Assembly: GCA_023055505.1 (NCBI GenBank)
Contig: JALIRH010000045.1
Span: forward strand, 1,054,001 to 1,118,000
Direction: 5' to 3'
Source: Callipepla californica brunnescens
Lineage: Eukaryota; Chordata; Aves; Galliformes; Odontophoridae
DNA length: 64,000 nucleotides
The notes below the pieces were generated by a model. That model was not told the DNA's origin and made no database searches. It was given only the letters and a program-made list of their open reading frames with translations. Position numbers and translations under genes: made by a program. This document shows, piece after piece, positions 47,445 to 61,467 of the stretch (within the stretch, counting starts at the first letter, position 1; the number at the start of each line of letters is the position of its first letter).

Positions 47445-47655
47445 ATCATAGAATCATTAAAGCTGGAAAAGCCCTCTCAGATTCCTAAGTCAAACCCCTA
47501 CCCATCCACACCATGTCCACTAACTATGTCCCTCAGTGCCACATCTCCATGGTTCTTGAACACCTTCAGGGATGGTGACCCCACCACCCCCATGGGCAGC
47601 TGTGCCAACGCATTGCCACTCTTTCCAGTAAGAAATTTTTCCTAACATCCAACCA
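47445..47655 (-). mobile_element. CR1 LINE 3' fragment
   Basis: atcatagaatcattaaagct, ggaaaagccctctcagattc, ccacaccatgtccactaac, tatgtccctcagtgccacat, gttcttgaacaccttcaggg and aagaaatttttcctaacatc follow the reverse-complemented CR1 consensus in order for about 210 bp. Confidence 0.95.
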
Positions 47656-50600
47656 ACAGATGCTGTTCTGAATGATGGAATGATGGTGCAAACCCAAGCT
47701 GGCTGCACACAGCCTGGACTGATGAATGCCTGAATCATGATCCAAGCAAAACACAGCAGTGCTAACTGAAAAGCCTGAGCTTCCCAACATGCATTTTCTA
47801 GGGGCAGGTTGGTGACCTCTGAGCAATAACTTCCCATTGGCAAAATTTATCCTGGGCATCAGAGCAGTCAAAGCCCTCACCTGGGGGGTAGCCAGGAGTT
47901 TGAAATGGCCCAAGAATGAGAAGAAAGGGTCTGCCTGCCAAATTTCATCTTGGGAACACTGCTTGGCTGTTTGAGTTGCTTAACTGTGTGTGTTCATGGG
48001 TCTCTGTTGGTATCTTGGGCTTCAGTGCTCCTGGGTGCCCCAGGTAATAACATGGAGTGGGATGCTTTAGCTGTGTGGAGACTTGCTTGGGAAGTTTTAT
48101 CTAGGGTGCTGCAAAAAACTCAGTGCAAAGATTCAACAAAACAACACTTGACCAGAAAACAGGCAGCTGGAGACTGTCCAGCTCTCCAGTAAATAAGAGA
48201 GAGTAAATAAATCTGCTGCTAGATCTGTAGCACATCACTCGAAACTCACTGAGATTGATTGCCTGAATGATCCACGTTCGTGTGACACCAGGAAGCAGAG
48301 ATTTAAGGCTGAACAAAGCACACGGTGCTACGATCCAGTGCTAAGAAACAAATCCCTGGGAACCACTGTGAGTATTCCACAGCTTCTGGGCTGCCGTAAA
48401 GAACTGAAAACAGTGTCACTTCTTTCCCTGCTCACCCACTGCTCCCATATGGTGCTATCCCTCCTCTGGGCTTCCAGCTCTGTGCTTGGCACCATCTGTC
48501 CTGCCCCGTGCCTTCCCTGCGAGCACCTCCTGCCTGGCACTGGTCCCTCCCCCAGCAGCAGGTGCTTCCCTGATCTCTGTGCTGGTTTTGTGCCTTCCCT
48601 GCTCAGCTGGGGATTTGCATCCCATCTCCCCAAAGCTCTGTGCCTTGCAATAATCTCGACAAGGAAAAATAAGATTCAAATTCTCATGATTTCCACTGCG
48701 TATTACCGATGTTCCCATCCTGACCTCTTCCCTCAAAGCAGGTTCTGGGAGTGTTCAAAGCACATCAATGCCATAGCAGCTTTCTGAGGCATTAAGCAGT
48801 GGGTGGACAGAAAAAAAGAATCAAATTCTGCTACAGGAAAGACTCCGCTCACCTGATAGAACCTTGATAGAACCTTCAGCTTACAAAACCAGAGGAGGGC
48901 ATGGAAATAGGAACCATTTAATCCATTTTTTATGTGGTCTGTCTCCTCTCCTTCTCTGAGGCAGACCTGGAGCGAAAATCCCCAGGAAGGAAAGGCTTGA
49001 GTGTGCTGGAGCCTGTGGTGCTGCCAGCCACACTGCTGCCTTTGTTCTTCAGCAAGCACTCTGTCTTCTTTGCTAATTAAACTCGTCTCTTAATGAAGGG
49101 AGGAGACACCTGAGGAAGTGAACCGCTGTGATTTGTGCCCAGTGCCCATTGCTGTGCCCTCCACACCACCCCTGCATGCAGTGCAGCCTGGCTGCAGGTC
49201 ACTAACCCGGGCTGATGGCTTCCATACAGCAAGCTGCTGTACGATCCTAATCCTCACCTGTGGGGTGGATGCTGGATGCTACCAAAAGGCAACAGCCCTG
49301 CTGGAAATCGGCAGGAACTCCTTTGCACTGTCAAGAGTGCATCATAAGAAAAAAGACTGAGAGCTGCAGACAACTTCCAACATCCTAAATATTGTTAATT
49401 TTGCATTGGAGGGACTGTTGGTCCAAATGGGGTTGCATCGTGTACTCCCAGCTCAAGCCCGGAGCACACAACATTTCTGCTTTGATATTTTCCTGCCAAG
49501 TTGCATGCAAAACCAACATATTTCATGTTGAAAAGAAAAATAAAGGAGAAGTAATGGCAAGTCAACACTTCCCATTACCGCCCCAATCCCCCCCTCAAGG
49601 CAGCACCAGCTAGGGCTGGGGCTGCAGCAATGAGCTCAGCACAGGGCAGTTTGTTCGGCCTCAGCTCATTCTCAGCGACTCAAGTAATGGAGTTTTTATG
49701 GTTTCCCATGAGCAATTAATTTATGGAAATACAGTTCACTGTTAAGCAGTTCTCCCTGGTGCTCAGACGCTCCTTTTCTTAACATTACTGCATTATCCCT
49801 AGTTAGAGCTGCTGGAATTAGCTTTCCTTTCCTTCCTTGGAGCTCACACACTTTGCATACCTATTAAAAAATTAGTATTGTAATTTAGTCCTAACTGAAC
49901 ACGTCCCTAAAGCATCAGACTCCATTTCTCTGTTTTCTGGTTTGTTTTATTTTTTCCCCTCCTAATTAATCAGCGCTTACTGCGGTTCCTTGGACTGCAA
50001 ACACCAGGTTACACTGCTATTGCAAACAGTATTCTTGCAGAGATGTTTCACAGGTTAATTCTAATCATTTCTGCTACCCTGACATAATACTGTGTAGGCC
50101 TAAAGGACTGGGGATTGCTCAACATGTCTGGTTTTATGCAGAGGTTATCAGCCACCGGGTGCTCCATGACACCACAAGCACCAGCATCACTTCCATCACT
50201 TCCTTTCAACTCTCATCTCTAGAAATAAACTAAAATAAAACCAGCTGAAACTGCCGTTGTGCTTACTGCCATTTAAAAGTAATATAAAATAACGTGATGC
50301 CAATACAGCCCTACTTAAAGAGTTAATCGTGACTGTGACTGAGCTTTTTAGGACTGAAAATATGTCACATTTCAGAATTGTTACCCATTCGAACCCTCAG
50401 AAACATTGGAAACGCCCTGAGGGGAACCCAGTCTGTTGTGCACATACTATTCAAATGTATTTTTATAAGAGCAGATTGTGGTTTTGTTTATTTAGAGCTT
50501 TTTCCCCTTGCATATGCTTTACTATTTTGGGTTAGCGATGAAATATTACTGCCTTTAAACTACTGTACCGTTGTTAGTTCCCCTGGATGCTGTGTTTTAG

Positions 50601-50664
50601 GAGCATTGGGAAACAGCAGCTCACCTAGATCAGGAGGAAAAAGAGCTCTTTGTCACATCTTTCA
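47656..50664. other. Non-coding stretch without recognised genes
   Basis: No supported exon. The AT-rich unique part at 49690-50060 (cctaattaatcagcgcttac; gcaattaatttatggaaa) is a possible conserved element. A short direct repeat, ttgatagaacc, occurs near 48857-48880. Confidence 0.45.
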
Positions 50665-50897
50665 ATACTGAGATGAGAGGTGATGGCCTCAGCTTTCTCC
50701 AAGGGTGGGTTGGGTTGAATATTAGGAAACATTTCTTTTCCAAAACAGTGGTGATGCACTGGCACAGGGGGTGGGGGAATCACTGATCCTGGAGGTGTTT
50801 CAGAACAGTGGGGGTCTGTGGTCCGTGGACATGGTGGGGTTGGCGTTGGATTTGGGGATCTGAGACATCTTTTCCAACCTTCAGAATTCAATGAATC
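50665..50897 (+). mobile_element. CR1 LINE 3' fragment
   Basis: gagatgagaggtgatggcct, gttgaatattaggaaacatt, ggtgatgcactggcacaggg, atcctggaggtgtttcagaa and catcttttccaaccttcaga match the plus-strand CR1 3' region in order, with a small loss around the gctgcccag block. Confidence 0.94.
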
Positions 50898-50984
50898 AGA
50901 GCCAGAGCAGCACATAGGGATGAAGATCATCATTCCTGAGTCTTATTTCTTATACTTCAGGCATAAAGATGGCAGAGACTTGGC

Positions 50985-51024
50985 TCAGATCTTGAAGGTC
51001 CCTTCCAACCCAACCAATCAATGA
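50985..51024 (+). mobile_element. Short CR1 3' tail remnant
   Basis: cagatcttgaaggtcccttc followed by caacccaacc matches the CR1 GAGGTCCCTTCCAACCCAACC tail. It lies 88 bp beyond the previous CR1 in the same orientation and is of the other tail type, so it is a separate insertion. Confidence 0.75.
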
Positions 51025-54000
51025 CTTTAAGGCTTGTGACTCACATGGGCACTTTTGCTACGCTCTGTGTTCTGTGTGGAACCAAATTCTGTCCTGGTTT
51101 ACTTGGATCAAAGATAACTCCATGGAAGGAAATTAAATGTCCACTACTGAAGTGGTGATAACCAGGTAGTCAGTCTCCAGAGACTCTCTAGAACAAATAT
51201 TGCCAATAAAACAATGAATTAATTTACAGAAGGAGGGGAGAAAAGGAATTAAAGGAAGAAAACAAGTTAAAAAATAAACAGGATGTTACTTGTCCCTAAA
51301 TCTTTGCCGAAGTAGATTCTAATTAAACCCTGATTAAATCAAAAACGTGGATGTGCCTGTATCCAAAACAGCTCCCTATTACCCAGCTAGCTACATAACA
51401 AATAGCATTATGAAAGCCTTTTCTCACACAACACTTGAAAAGACACCACTGGAATTTGAGAAGTGGTTTAAAGCAGACAAACAAACCATCCTCAGCACAT
51501 GACAGTAATCAGCACCGCCCAGTAACAAAGCCGTTGTCTGAGTGATCAACACAACCGGTTGCCACTAACTTATCTAATTACCACTTTCACAAACCGTATA
51601 TTATTTTTAATGAGAAAGCGGAATATTGGAGAGAACCTTTCATGTTCAGGGCTGTTTCAACCCGGAGGAGCTGGTGCTGCCTTAAAACCCAAATCACCTC
51701 CTTCGAAATGGCTTTGGAGATCCATGTCACTTAAACAGCATTTCTGCAGCTATTCCCAAAGGTTCCTTAGATGTAGCTGTCACTGAGTTTCACAGAAAGG
51801 AATTAAAATCGGCTTTATTTTTTTTTTTTAATAGAAAATTTGGAGACTAATCCTCATTCCTCGTGGCTCAGGATGGCTCTGCTGTCACCCTGGTCAAGGA
51901 ATCAAGCTCAGTGTGATTACCCTCAGCTCTACTGAAACGTGGGGCTGGGCTCTACCCACGCAGCCCTACAGAGGAACAACACGGGCACGTGGTCCCAGCC
52001 AGCAGCTCCCTGAGCTCGGAAGGGAAGAGATTTGCTGCTAAGAAAGGATTAATTTTATGAGTCACCAGAATCTCAATTGAGATGCGGGGAAAAGAACTGA
52101 AGACAGAACATGGCAGTGAAATAGATAAGGAGGGGAATCTATCATCAACTCCCTCAGAGGTAGGGAGTGCGTTCTTAATTCTTATTTAATGGCACTGTTC
52201 CTCATGTCAATAGCTCAGTTACAGAGAAATTAGAGGCTCTGTCCATCCGCAAGCTTGTGCAGAAGCTGGAAATGCTCTTTAGAGTAATTCAGAGGCAAAA
52301 AGGAACAACTGTATGTTTAATGCAACGATTTCACTAGAAGAAACCATGCCCTGCTCTTTGAAGAACTCTGCGGGTAGCTACTCACTGCCTGCAAAATAAT
52401 CCAGCCTGACTTTCCTGGGAACGGGGAAAACCTTCTGAAGTAGACGTGCTTTCTGCACAGCACAAAATGCCTCAGAGATATGGAGAAGAGCTCAGCCACC
52501 ATGTCACGCCAGGCCTGAATCACAATAAGTGTTCCCATTTTTCAAGTCAGACACCCTTGGAAGCGTTACATTCCCTGACAAACGCAGCTCGGGGTCTCTC
52601 GACGTGAACTCCAGAACTGCCTGATTTAAGCTTTGTTGGAGCAGACTGCTTGTGAAAGACACTTCATCACTGTGTCCCCAAGCTGCCTTCCCAGTGTGCC
52701 TACACTGAAGGCTTCACTTGCGTGTCCACATATGCTTTATCACTTCCCTTCTCTCTCTGCCAGCTCCATTTATTCAAAGCCTTCCACCACCAGGCTATGC
52801 TTCAAACGTGAGCCTGTCTATGAGCTTAGGGACACAGAGGGAATCTGATGAAAAGACACACTTATTTGGAGTAAGGTCACCTCAAGGTCTTTCTATGACA
52901 CTTCTGAAGCTTTGATACCATTGGGAAAAGACTCCAGAGCATCCCATCCCATGGCAACAGGGGGAATTTCCGTATATAAAACAACAAGGAACTTCAGTAG
53001 AGGTCTCCAATCCCATGTAACTAACAAGGCATGGACAAATTCAAGTACCAGATCAAAAACCTAAATGCTAGTGGTGGAAGGGACTTGAATGGCATGTTAA
53101 CTGGTGGAGTTAATCTGATCTCAATCTTCTTTCAAGCCCTCCACCTCTTCTGAAGATGGCTCCATTCTGGAGACTGTTGCTGCTGGATGGAGGGTGCCCA
53201 GGCTGCTGCAATGAAGATCCAACATGGGGATCCTACACGGGGTGCTAAACTGTGGCACCTCCAAGCTGAAATCATGGACTATCTATGGGTAAAGTCGCTG
53301 GATATTCAAAAATTCCAAAATCCGTTTGTTATTTTTTCTTTTTTACTAGCATTTACAGTGATCCTGAAGAGGATGAAAATTCAGAGCAAAGTAGTTGAGG
53401 GATCTGTTCTAGAAACCTTTTAGACACTCACAGCCTTCAAGGCAATAGAACCAAACCCATCTCTGGGTGCCTGGGCTGGGCACTCCTGAAGCATTGTACA
53501 CATCTGGAGTGGGAGGTTGTGGCTGATGGCCCAACACATGACAAAGCCAATGTTTTTGGGGGTAGGTGCTGTAGTGGAGATGCCACTTCCGCAACGCTCA
53601 AGATAAATCCACCCCCAGAACTAACTAAGTGGGAGAACTGGGTAAGAAATAGACAGGCTGAGTGTTTATCTGTTGAAAACTGAATTTCACTGAAATGCTT
53701 TGGGGAAAGGTATCATTATGTACTATCTGTTGGGGTTTTTAGAGAGGAAGGCAAAGCACTTCGATGATGTCGAAACATTATGACAATATCATAATGGAAC
53801 ATTTCAATTTCTCATTTTGAAATGCTCTTATTTCGCTAAGCCGTTTTACAAATACATACCACTAAAAGAATGATTAACAGTAAACATCAGCAGGCAATTT
53901 TTAAGTTTTTTTTTTTTTTAATTTATGAAAGAGATCTGTTTAGATTAATCCTACTATGGAGCTGTCATCAAAACTGGTATTTTCTGAAATTGGCCTTTGT

Positions 54001-54148
54001 TTCTCAACTTTTCTGAATCTCTTTTTTTTTTTTTCTTCTTGCATGCTTATAGGAAATGAAGCTGCTTTGGATTTTTCCTGCTCTGGGTGCTCTGACATCT
54101 CCCCCACGTCTCCCATTTCTCTCCAAGCTACTGTGCATGGAAGTGGAA
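51025..54148. other. Non-coding stretch without recognised genes
   Basis: No exon recognised. Around 53680-53870 the sequence contains repeated aatttcaatt / cattttgaaatgc motifs reminiscent of an old degenerate repeat. T-runs lie at about 51819-51830 and 53906-53920. Confidence 0.4.
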
Positions 54149-54291
54149 GATTCACCATCCATGGAGGTGTTCAAGAACCACAGAGGTGTGGCACTGACGG
54201 ACACGGTCATTGAGCATGGTGGGATGGGTTTGAATTGCACTTGGGGATCTGTGGGGTCTTTCTCAGCCTTGAGGATTCTGTAGTTCTATAT
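54149..54291 (+). mobile_element. CR1 LINE 3' fragment
   Basis: ccatccatggaggtgttcaa, ccacagaggtgtggcactga, ggacacggtcattgagcatg, gtgggatgggtttgaattgc and a degraded ttgaggattctgtagttcta tail match plus-strand CR1. Confidence 0.92.
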
Positions 54292-57200
54292 GTAAGTGTA
54301 GCCTGTTATTTGTTTGCCACTGGATGGAGAACCTGCAAAGAGCAACCATTTCTCCTCTCACATTCCTGCCTTCAGAACAGCTCTGACTTCCTGCGAGGAG
54401 CTGTTTTCAAGGCTGGTTTGTACTATGCATAATTTCTGTGCTGTCATGGGGTCCTGATTTCCAAAACAATCCCATCACACCTGACTAAAGGGTTCTAAAA
54501 TGCGAGAAACATCTCCATGAGCAGAGATCACCAGACTACATGCAACCATCAACATCACTTCTTCCTGCTGCAGAAACACCAAAGTGACCATTCTGGATAG
54601 TTGTACTTGTCGTGTGCTGATATTCTCAGGATTTACTCTGTGCTTGTCACAAGAACTGCTGCTTCATCCCTTTGCAGCAGCACCAGAGCCATTCATGGGC
54701 TGTGCTCTGTTCTCCACTTGATGGATGGAAAATATAAGAGCAAAAAGTTTCTTAACACGAGAGCCAACTACTCATGCATTTGCACCTTGGGATGAATCTA
54801 GACATTTCAGTATTGGGTTTGTCCCAAATGGTGAGATGGGGAATTGAAATTGTACTGCTTTATTTTCCCTTTGTGGAACAGAGTACCAAAAACAATTTCA
54901 ATTTGGAAATGTCAAGTGTCACTTGTCAGGTGAAATATTTTCTCACTTGTGATGCCAATGAGGAGGGATCTTGTTCCCAGACACTAGGGCTTGTAGAATG
55001 TAACCGACAACTCCTGGAAGGAGTTCCAGGTCCCTGCAGCACATAGGATTTTGCCACCCCAGGAACGTCCTGCCCTTGGGACTGTGCTCTTTGATTGTGA
55101 GCTGGATACTTAATCCTACCAGGCAAAGAAAATAATTCCATGCTATTGGTAGCCTGGATTTGCAGACTCTGCTTCTGATTATCAGGTAAAATAACACGAG
55201 CCCCTAGAGCAGGCTTCTCAGCAATGGGGCTGCCTGGGGACTGACAGCACCTTTTATGTTCAGGAGCATCTGAATCTCACTGGTGTTATCTAGAAGGGGA
55301 TTATAATGACAATGATTACATCCAACTGAGACCAGGGAAACAAAGTGATCTTATAGCACTGCTCGTAGCAGGATACAGAGGAATGCGTCAGTAATTTTGC
55401 TATCCCTTTCAAACATTTTTTTTCACAAGAAGCTCTCACAGCTGTTTATGTTCATTACATAAGAACAGCTCAAAAGAAGCCCCCTGCAACAACAACTAAA
55501 GAAGTAAAACAGTTTAATTTCTTTTTGTACTGTGGAAGCAAGCCAGAGAAGAACACGGATCGGCAACCCTGAGGTCACCGTGACATGAAACACATGTAAG
55601 GGAATTGGTCCTGCATTTCTTTCTCCATCAGTGCATCCAGTCACTGTTAGCAATTTTTGCATGAGTCCTGACTGAGGCTGCTCCCAACATGTTGCTCTTC
55701 CAAGCTACAAGCTCTCCCAACACAGAAGCACCAAATGATTGACCTTTGATGCAATTCAGATCTTCAAGTTTGGGTAAAAAGGCCATTTCCTGAAACTGGG
55801 CTGTCCTAATTGACTCTTTCCTGTGCCCATTGGCATGCTGAGAGTGGGAGGCGGAGTACACCTCTTCCATCATCCAGAAGAGTGAAGAGCAAAAGAAGTG
55901 CAAGTATGTGAACGGTGATGGGTATCTGCAGGGCATGGGGATGACAGAAAGGTAGCTGGGTGGAAGAGCTGACAGTTTTACAACTATAGAGTAGAATGCA
56001 TTAGTATTCCCAGTGCCCTGTACTGGGAGGCTATGGTTAAGAGCAGACACATGTCTTTGGGATGGCAAATGTATCAACCACTACAGTGGAGAAAGCCTAG
56101 AAAGAAAACCATCATTAAACCAAACTCGGCCTTTGCAATCAAACCTACTCTCCCCTGGATGCTGTGGGGCTGTGTGCCCACAGATGTGGGCATTTCCATT
56201 GCCAGCTCCATCCCGAACTAAACTCACCTATTTCTACACTTGTACAAAAAAAAAAACAAAAAACAAAAAATAAAATGTATCAAGGCGAGACCAAATTCTT
56301 CAGGATAATCCAACTTCGCAATTTTCTTCCTACCCTTGTTAAGCTTAATGATTTATGCCTTGTAATAACCACAAGTGGTCAAGAATCCCTCTATCTTATT
56401 AGTAATTCTAAGTACACCAGAAGTAAATTTTTAAATCCTAAGCAAAAACTAAGTGACCATAAAATCTGCATTCACCTCCCAAGAGACAGTTCTGTTCCAA
56501 CATGACAGCTTAATTAAAAGCTCAGCAAATTGGCTGCAACATTTTTTAATAAACAGTCTTTGTAGGTAGCATTTGGGGGTTTGATGGAGAAGTGGTTGGA
56601 GGTCCCCATCCTTCGGTGACTTGCAGTAGTCAGGGTGGACAGAGGGGACCTGGGGTGTTTTTTGGGGACAGTGCCACATTCATCAGCCATCCTCAGTAAT
56701 ATTAAGTCCCTTTTCAGCATTGGGATGAGGAAGAAAAACATTGGATTTCAAAACCAACTTCTGTTTTCCTCACTTTGAAACAAAATACCCCTTGGCCATT
56801 CCAACGAAGTGTTTCATGTCAGAAGAAATACAACACCTCATTCAACCCCAAATGACTTTTCTTTTCCAACCAGAAGAGCTGGTGAACCAAAAAATTGGTT
56901 ATTCCCTCACCTCTCCTCATTCCCTCTCTCCTAAGCCAATGGCCCTTCTATAATTTGATCCAAAAACTACATCCCCATCTCCTTTCCCATGCACTGAGTG
57001 CACACACTCAGGTCACAGTACGTGAACTGCTTTGTGTCCCTTCTCTGCCACAGCACTGAACCTTCTTTCAGTTATTTGTCCATTGGATTCTTCCTTTCTC
57101 TGAGTGTGGGGTCACAGGAGGAGGTCAGGAAGCTCAGAGCTGCATCAGGGCTGCTCCCATGGCATTAAGGGACTCTTTGCAGCCCCAGGGCTCGAGTCCT

Positions 57201-60200
57201 TTGCCCAGGTCCCAGTTTAAAGCTCCACAAGCCCAGGACGGGGGCAGTCCCCTCCCCAACACACGGGGGAGGTCAGGAAACCTTCCTAAGACACTTTCTG
57301 TGAGCCAGCTTCAGCCCATTACCTTTGATCTGTCTCTCCTGCTTTTTTCCCTTCTGCTCTTTTGAGCAGACCTCAGATCACAAGTCCTCAAAAAATGAAA
57401 GACAGAACTATTTTCAAATCTCTTTTATAGAAGGTGCCACTCTTCCCAAAGCCCCAGAGAGAAATCAAACGCATGGCTTCCAAATCTCCTGAACTCTTTA
57501 CACTCTCCAGAGCTGCAGAAAGCCACTTTTCCATCCATCCCTATTTCATTCAGTCTGAAGTCTGCGAGGTTTACACATTTTCCACCTATTTATACCTTAA
57601 GAGTCGTGAAAACCTGTGGTCACGTTGGATATAAATGAACCAGCCACACTACTCAACATCTTCACTCTTGGGAGAACGCACATTATGACTTATCACAAAA
57701 ACATCAAACAATCAAAGACAAGAAATTCTAAAAATTAAAAAACATATAATTAAAAACCTCAAGCAGAACATCACCCGCAGCACTGCAATGTTACTACAAG
57801 ACAGAAAACCTTTTCTTTACCTCCTACTCAAGCTCAGCGCTATGGAACAGCACACTTTCCTGGGCTTACACATTGAATCCAAGCTACCAGTCACCCCTGG
57901 ACCTACAGTACAGCCTCCCATATAAATCAGGTTGCACAAAACCTTCCTGTATTGTGTCTGCCAACCTGCGCACACGAAGATGAAGTCTCTTGCAAGAACT
58001 GATTCCCTGGAAATAAGCTATTCAGCAAAGATTTATGAACTGTACACAACGCCGTCAGGATCAACTTGCAAATGATTTACTAAACAGAAACAGGGCTGAG
58101 TTCATAATGGATGTTACTCCAAACAGCAAGTTTAACTGGCGCTATATATTTCATCTATTGCACATAAAAAGACATTTCCCTGCATTACAGCAAATGTAAG
58201 TGTTAAATATCCTTTTTCCTTTTCCCCCACACGCACCTGTGCTTAAGAATTCTTCTCAGCTGCTGGGACTGAGATTGATAACAGCCTTGCTGACAGCTTC
58301 GCTAACACCAATTCAGTGTTGGGCAAATTTGCTTTGGAGTACGCTCGTCTTGAACAAACACAGTTTGGGGTCTATTAGAACTGTTAGCGAATTTGAGTTT
58401 GAAGCCTTCAACAATGTCAGCAGCTCCAGAGCTTTTGGGAAAGATCGGTTCCAGCATCTGCTGGTTCACAGCTCCTGAAACACCAACCACTGGGAGTGGG
58501 CAGAGGATAACTGGGAAGAGGATTTTACTCCACTGGTGGCCAGTGCTGGAGACAGGATGCTGGGTCTGCATAGCTGGCCCTCCAGCTTAGTTCTTAGATT
58601 GAAGAGAACAGACTTTGCTTCAAAGAGGATCTATGAGGATGCTGCTAGCAACCTGGTCTTCCTTCCTTAGCACAAGCATCCCACTGCTCAATGCAAGCCC
58701 ACCCCAAACCCAGTCTACAACAGCCCCATCCCCCTCAGCATCTGGCAGGTCCTTTCTTCTTTCCTGATGCCACTCACATATCCACATGGGCATGTCACAA
58801 ACCATTCATTATTGTCGTTCTAAATATTTTGTTGCTGAGATGATGCTTTATTTAAAGTTTTCTTGTAGTCAGCTCTGTATTTCTGGCAGTCTCAGCCTCT
58901 TGGGGCAACATGAAAAGGAATGCAGAACCTCTGATGCTGTGGACATAACTATTATTTATCAACCTCGTACAAACAGGACTGTTCCAGGAACACGACAGGC
59001 TGCTTAAATGACACCTGGGATGACTGTGCACTTGCCTGCTCACGTCCAGCTGACATTTGATGCTATTTCGCTGAAGGAAACGACATTTTCAACAGCCATG
59101 CACAATATCACATCTCCAGGTTTGGCCCCCAACCTGGAAAGTGAAAAAAGGAGGCGGTTCTGCATGCGAATGAGACACTAATCAGCTAATAATTTCCAAT
59201 TGCCAAAGGAAAGCGAATATCACTAGCTGCCATTACCTTGGGTTTGAAAGCCCTTCTTTAGTGTATAAAGCACATGAAAATGGCTTCAGGATCCATCATG
59301 CCATATGGTTTCCACGGCATAAAAGAGGAATTATCGGCAGTCACAGAGCGCACAATGACCATCACTTAGCCCTGTCATTAGCTGCAGCACTGAGCGAAGC
59401 AAACTGCGGCTGCAAACAAAGAACAGCTTGCTCTTATTTTCGGTCTCCAGTGGTCGGCTTTGTCCCGACAGCGGGGCCACATCAGCCAGCAGCCAACCCC
59501 TGGCATCTAACAGGAGAACTCAGCTCCATCCCCAGGCACCTTGCTGCCTTCCCACCTTGCAGGAATCGACGCAAAGTGCCCAAGGGCAGATGCACTGCCC
59601 ACAGCCTACTGCTGTAATGATATCAGAGCAAACCTAAGTGCTCCCCAGTCCCTTTGTGCTGGGGGAGAGCCAGCTTCTTCCCAGCAAGAGAAGAAATCTG
59701 CATCCTTCACTCCGCAGCCTCTCTGAGCTGCTCCTGCCAGACAGCCACAACACAGGGCACCCGAGCAGTCTGCATCCGTGCTCATGAAGCAGCTGACATC
59801 GTGCCAAGCTTTGGAGCCTACTGTCTTTGATAACAGAGGGCCAAGAACTGTCAATGACAGAGCTTCTTTTAGGATTGTGAATGCCAAAGAAAAAAAAAAA
59901 AAAAAGAGAGAGAGAGAGAAAAAGAAACCAGCACAATGGGCAAGAAACAAAGGATAAACAAGGAGAAAAAAAAAAAAAGGAAAGGTCAATGTTTCCTGCA
60001 AAGAGCCTTCAGGCAACACAAGTCCCCTCTGCTTCCAACAGCAGCTGCAATATGACATTCAGGAGGCCCCAAGCAGCAGGAGAAGATCCCTTTACAAACA
60101 GTGGACAGATTGAATAAATCACAGCTTCCACTGAACCTGGTGAGAGGCAGAGCCAGTGAGCAGCCCCTCACCCAGGCACAAACAGGCTGGGAGTTGACTG

Positions 60201-61350
60201 CTGCTTTTGCAGCTGAGCAAGTCACAAATCCACCCTGTTAACTCAGGTATTTTGGTCCAAAGAGGTTTGTCGTTCTCCCTTTTTGCAAGCCCTGACAGTC
60301 AGTGTGGCTGTTGGTTCTTTTAGGTTGGTATATAGTGAGTGTTGCTGAGATCTCAGCAGAAGCAAAGCCACAGAGACCCAGGGTTGAGAGATGGGAATGC
60401 TGCTCCCACAGCCAACACTGTTTGCAGACACAAAGCTGTTCTGTTTTTGTTTTTGTTTTTTTTTTTAAGCCCAGGGTTTCCCTTCAGTCAGAGAATACCC
60501 AGAAATCCAGCTCAGGTGGATGACAGATGCTCTGCATCAGCCCCTACACAAACTATCATCTTTCAGAGGCTGATTTAGTGATAAACCTTGAAGCAAGAGT
60601 TATGCCCTCAACTCGTGGAACAAACACAGCCCGACCTGGCCAACCCTTCCATAAACTTGTGCAGCTGAGAGACCTAAAAGGAGTACTGCAAACATCTCAA
60701 GGTCAGCAATGCTCTTCTGCAGCCCTACTTTCTTTTTTTTTATTGCATCTTTTAGCCCTATTAAAATGTACTAGAATGCTTTTATGAAGGAACTAGAGAA
60801 ATTCTAATTTCTGCCTTTTTCTATTACTGCACCTCTAACGTCTTCCCGTTGAGTTAGCACCAAGCAGGCTAAAGCACTACTCCCTTACAAAGAGAGCAAA
60901 CTCAAAGCCATCATTATGCAAATCAAAGAGGGAAAGGAGCGATTTACCTTTGTTAAGGAGAAATCAGCCCTCCAGGGTGCACCTTAGTGGATGAACTCCA
61001 GCACCTTTACGACCCTGTGCTGCTTCGGGTCCTGTTAAATAGGGAAGAGCTGCAGCTGGGACAAGCATGGGGTTGTTGTTCAGGACTCTGGCTGGCAGAG
61101 GTGGTAATACCTGGTCAGCTTTGCATCATGCTGCCAGGGGTGAAACTTCTCTTTCGGGTTTTGCAGTTGCAAAATGAAGGCATTACCACAGATGAGTTGA
61201 AAAGTCTGCACTGAGTTTTCCTACAAACCCCCAAAGGAAAGTCCCATATCTCCCATCTGAAGCACCATTTCTCTGCATTAACTATTTCTTTAATTAGGCA
61301 CAGAGGCTGTTGCTGCCTGACACAGAAGGAATTTGCTAAGGGAGAATTTG
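54292..61350. other. Non-coding stretch without recognised genes
   Basis: About 7 kb with no identified transposon or exon. Low-complexity tracts: A-rich at 56246-56272; A-run/(GA)n at 59886-59923; A-run at 59965-59978; T-run near 60460-60470. The frames at 55628-56077 and 59606-60058 are driven by these tracts or are motif-free. Confidence 0.45.
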
Positions 61351-61387
61351 CACAGAATCACAGAATGGTTTGGGTTGGAGGAGACCA
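61351..61387 (-). mobile_element. CR1 3'-terminal remnant
   Basis: cacagaatcacagaatggtt followed by tgggttggaggagacca is the reverse complement of the extreme 3' end of a TTTGGGTTGGAAGGGACC-type CR1. It is broken off after about 37 bp. Confidence 0.85.
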
Positions 61388-61467
61388 CTCTGTGTTCTGG
61401 GAGCATGCAGAACCTGCGGGGATGCTGGAAACAGTCTCTCTGCTGATGCACAGTGCATTTGTGCTTC

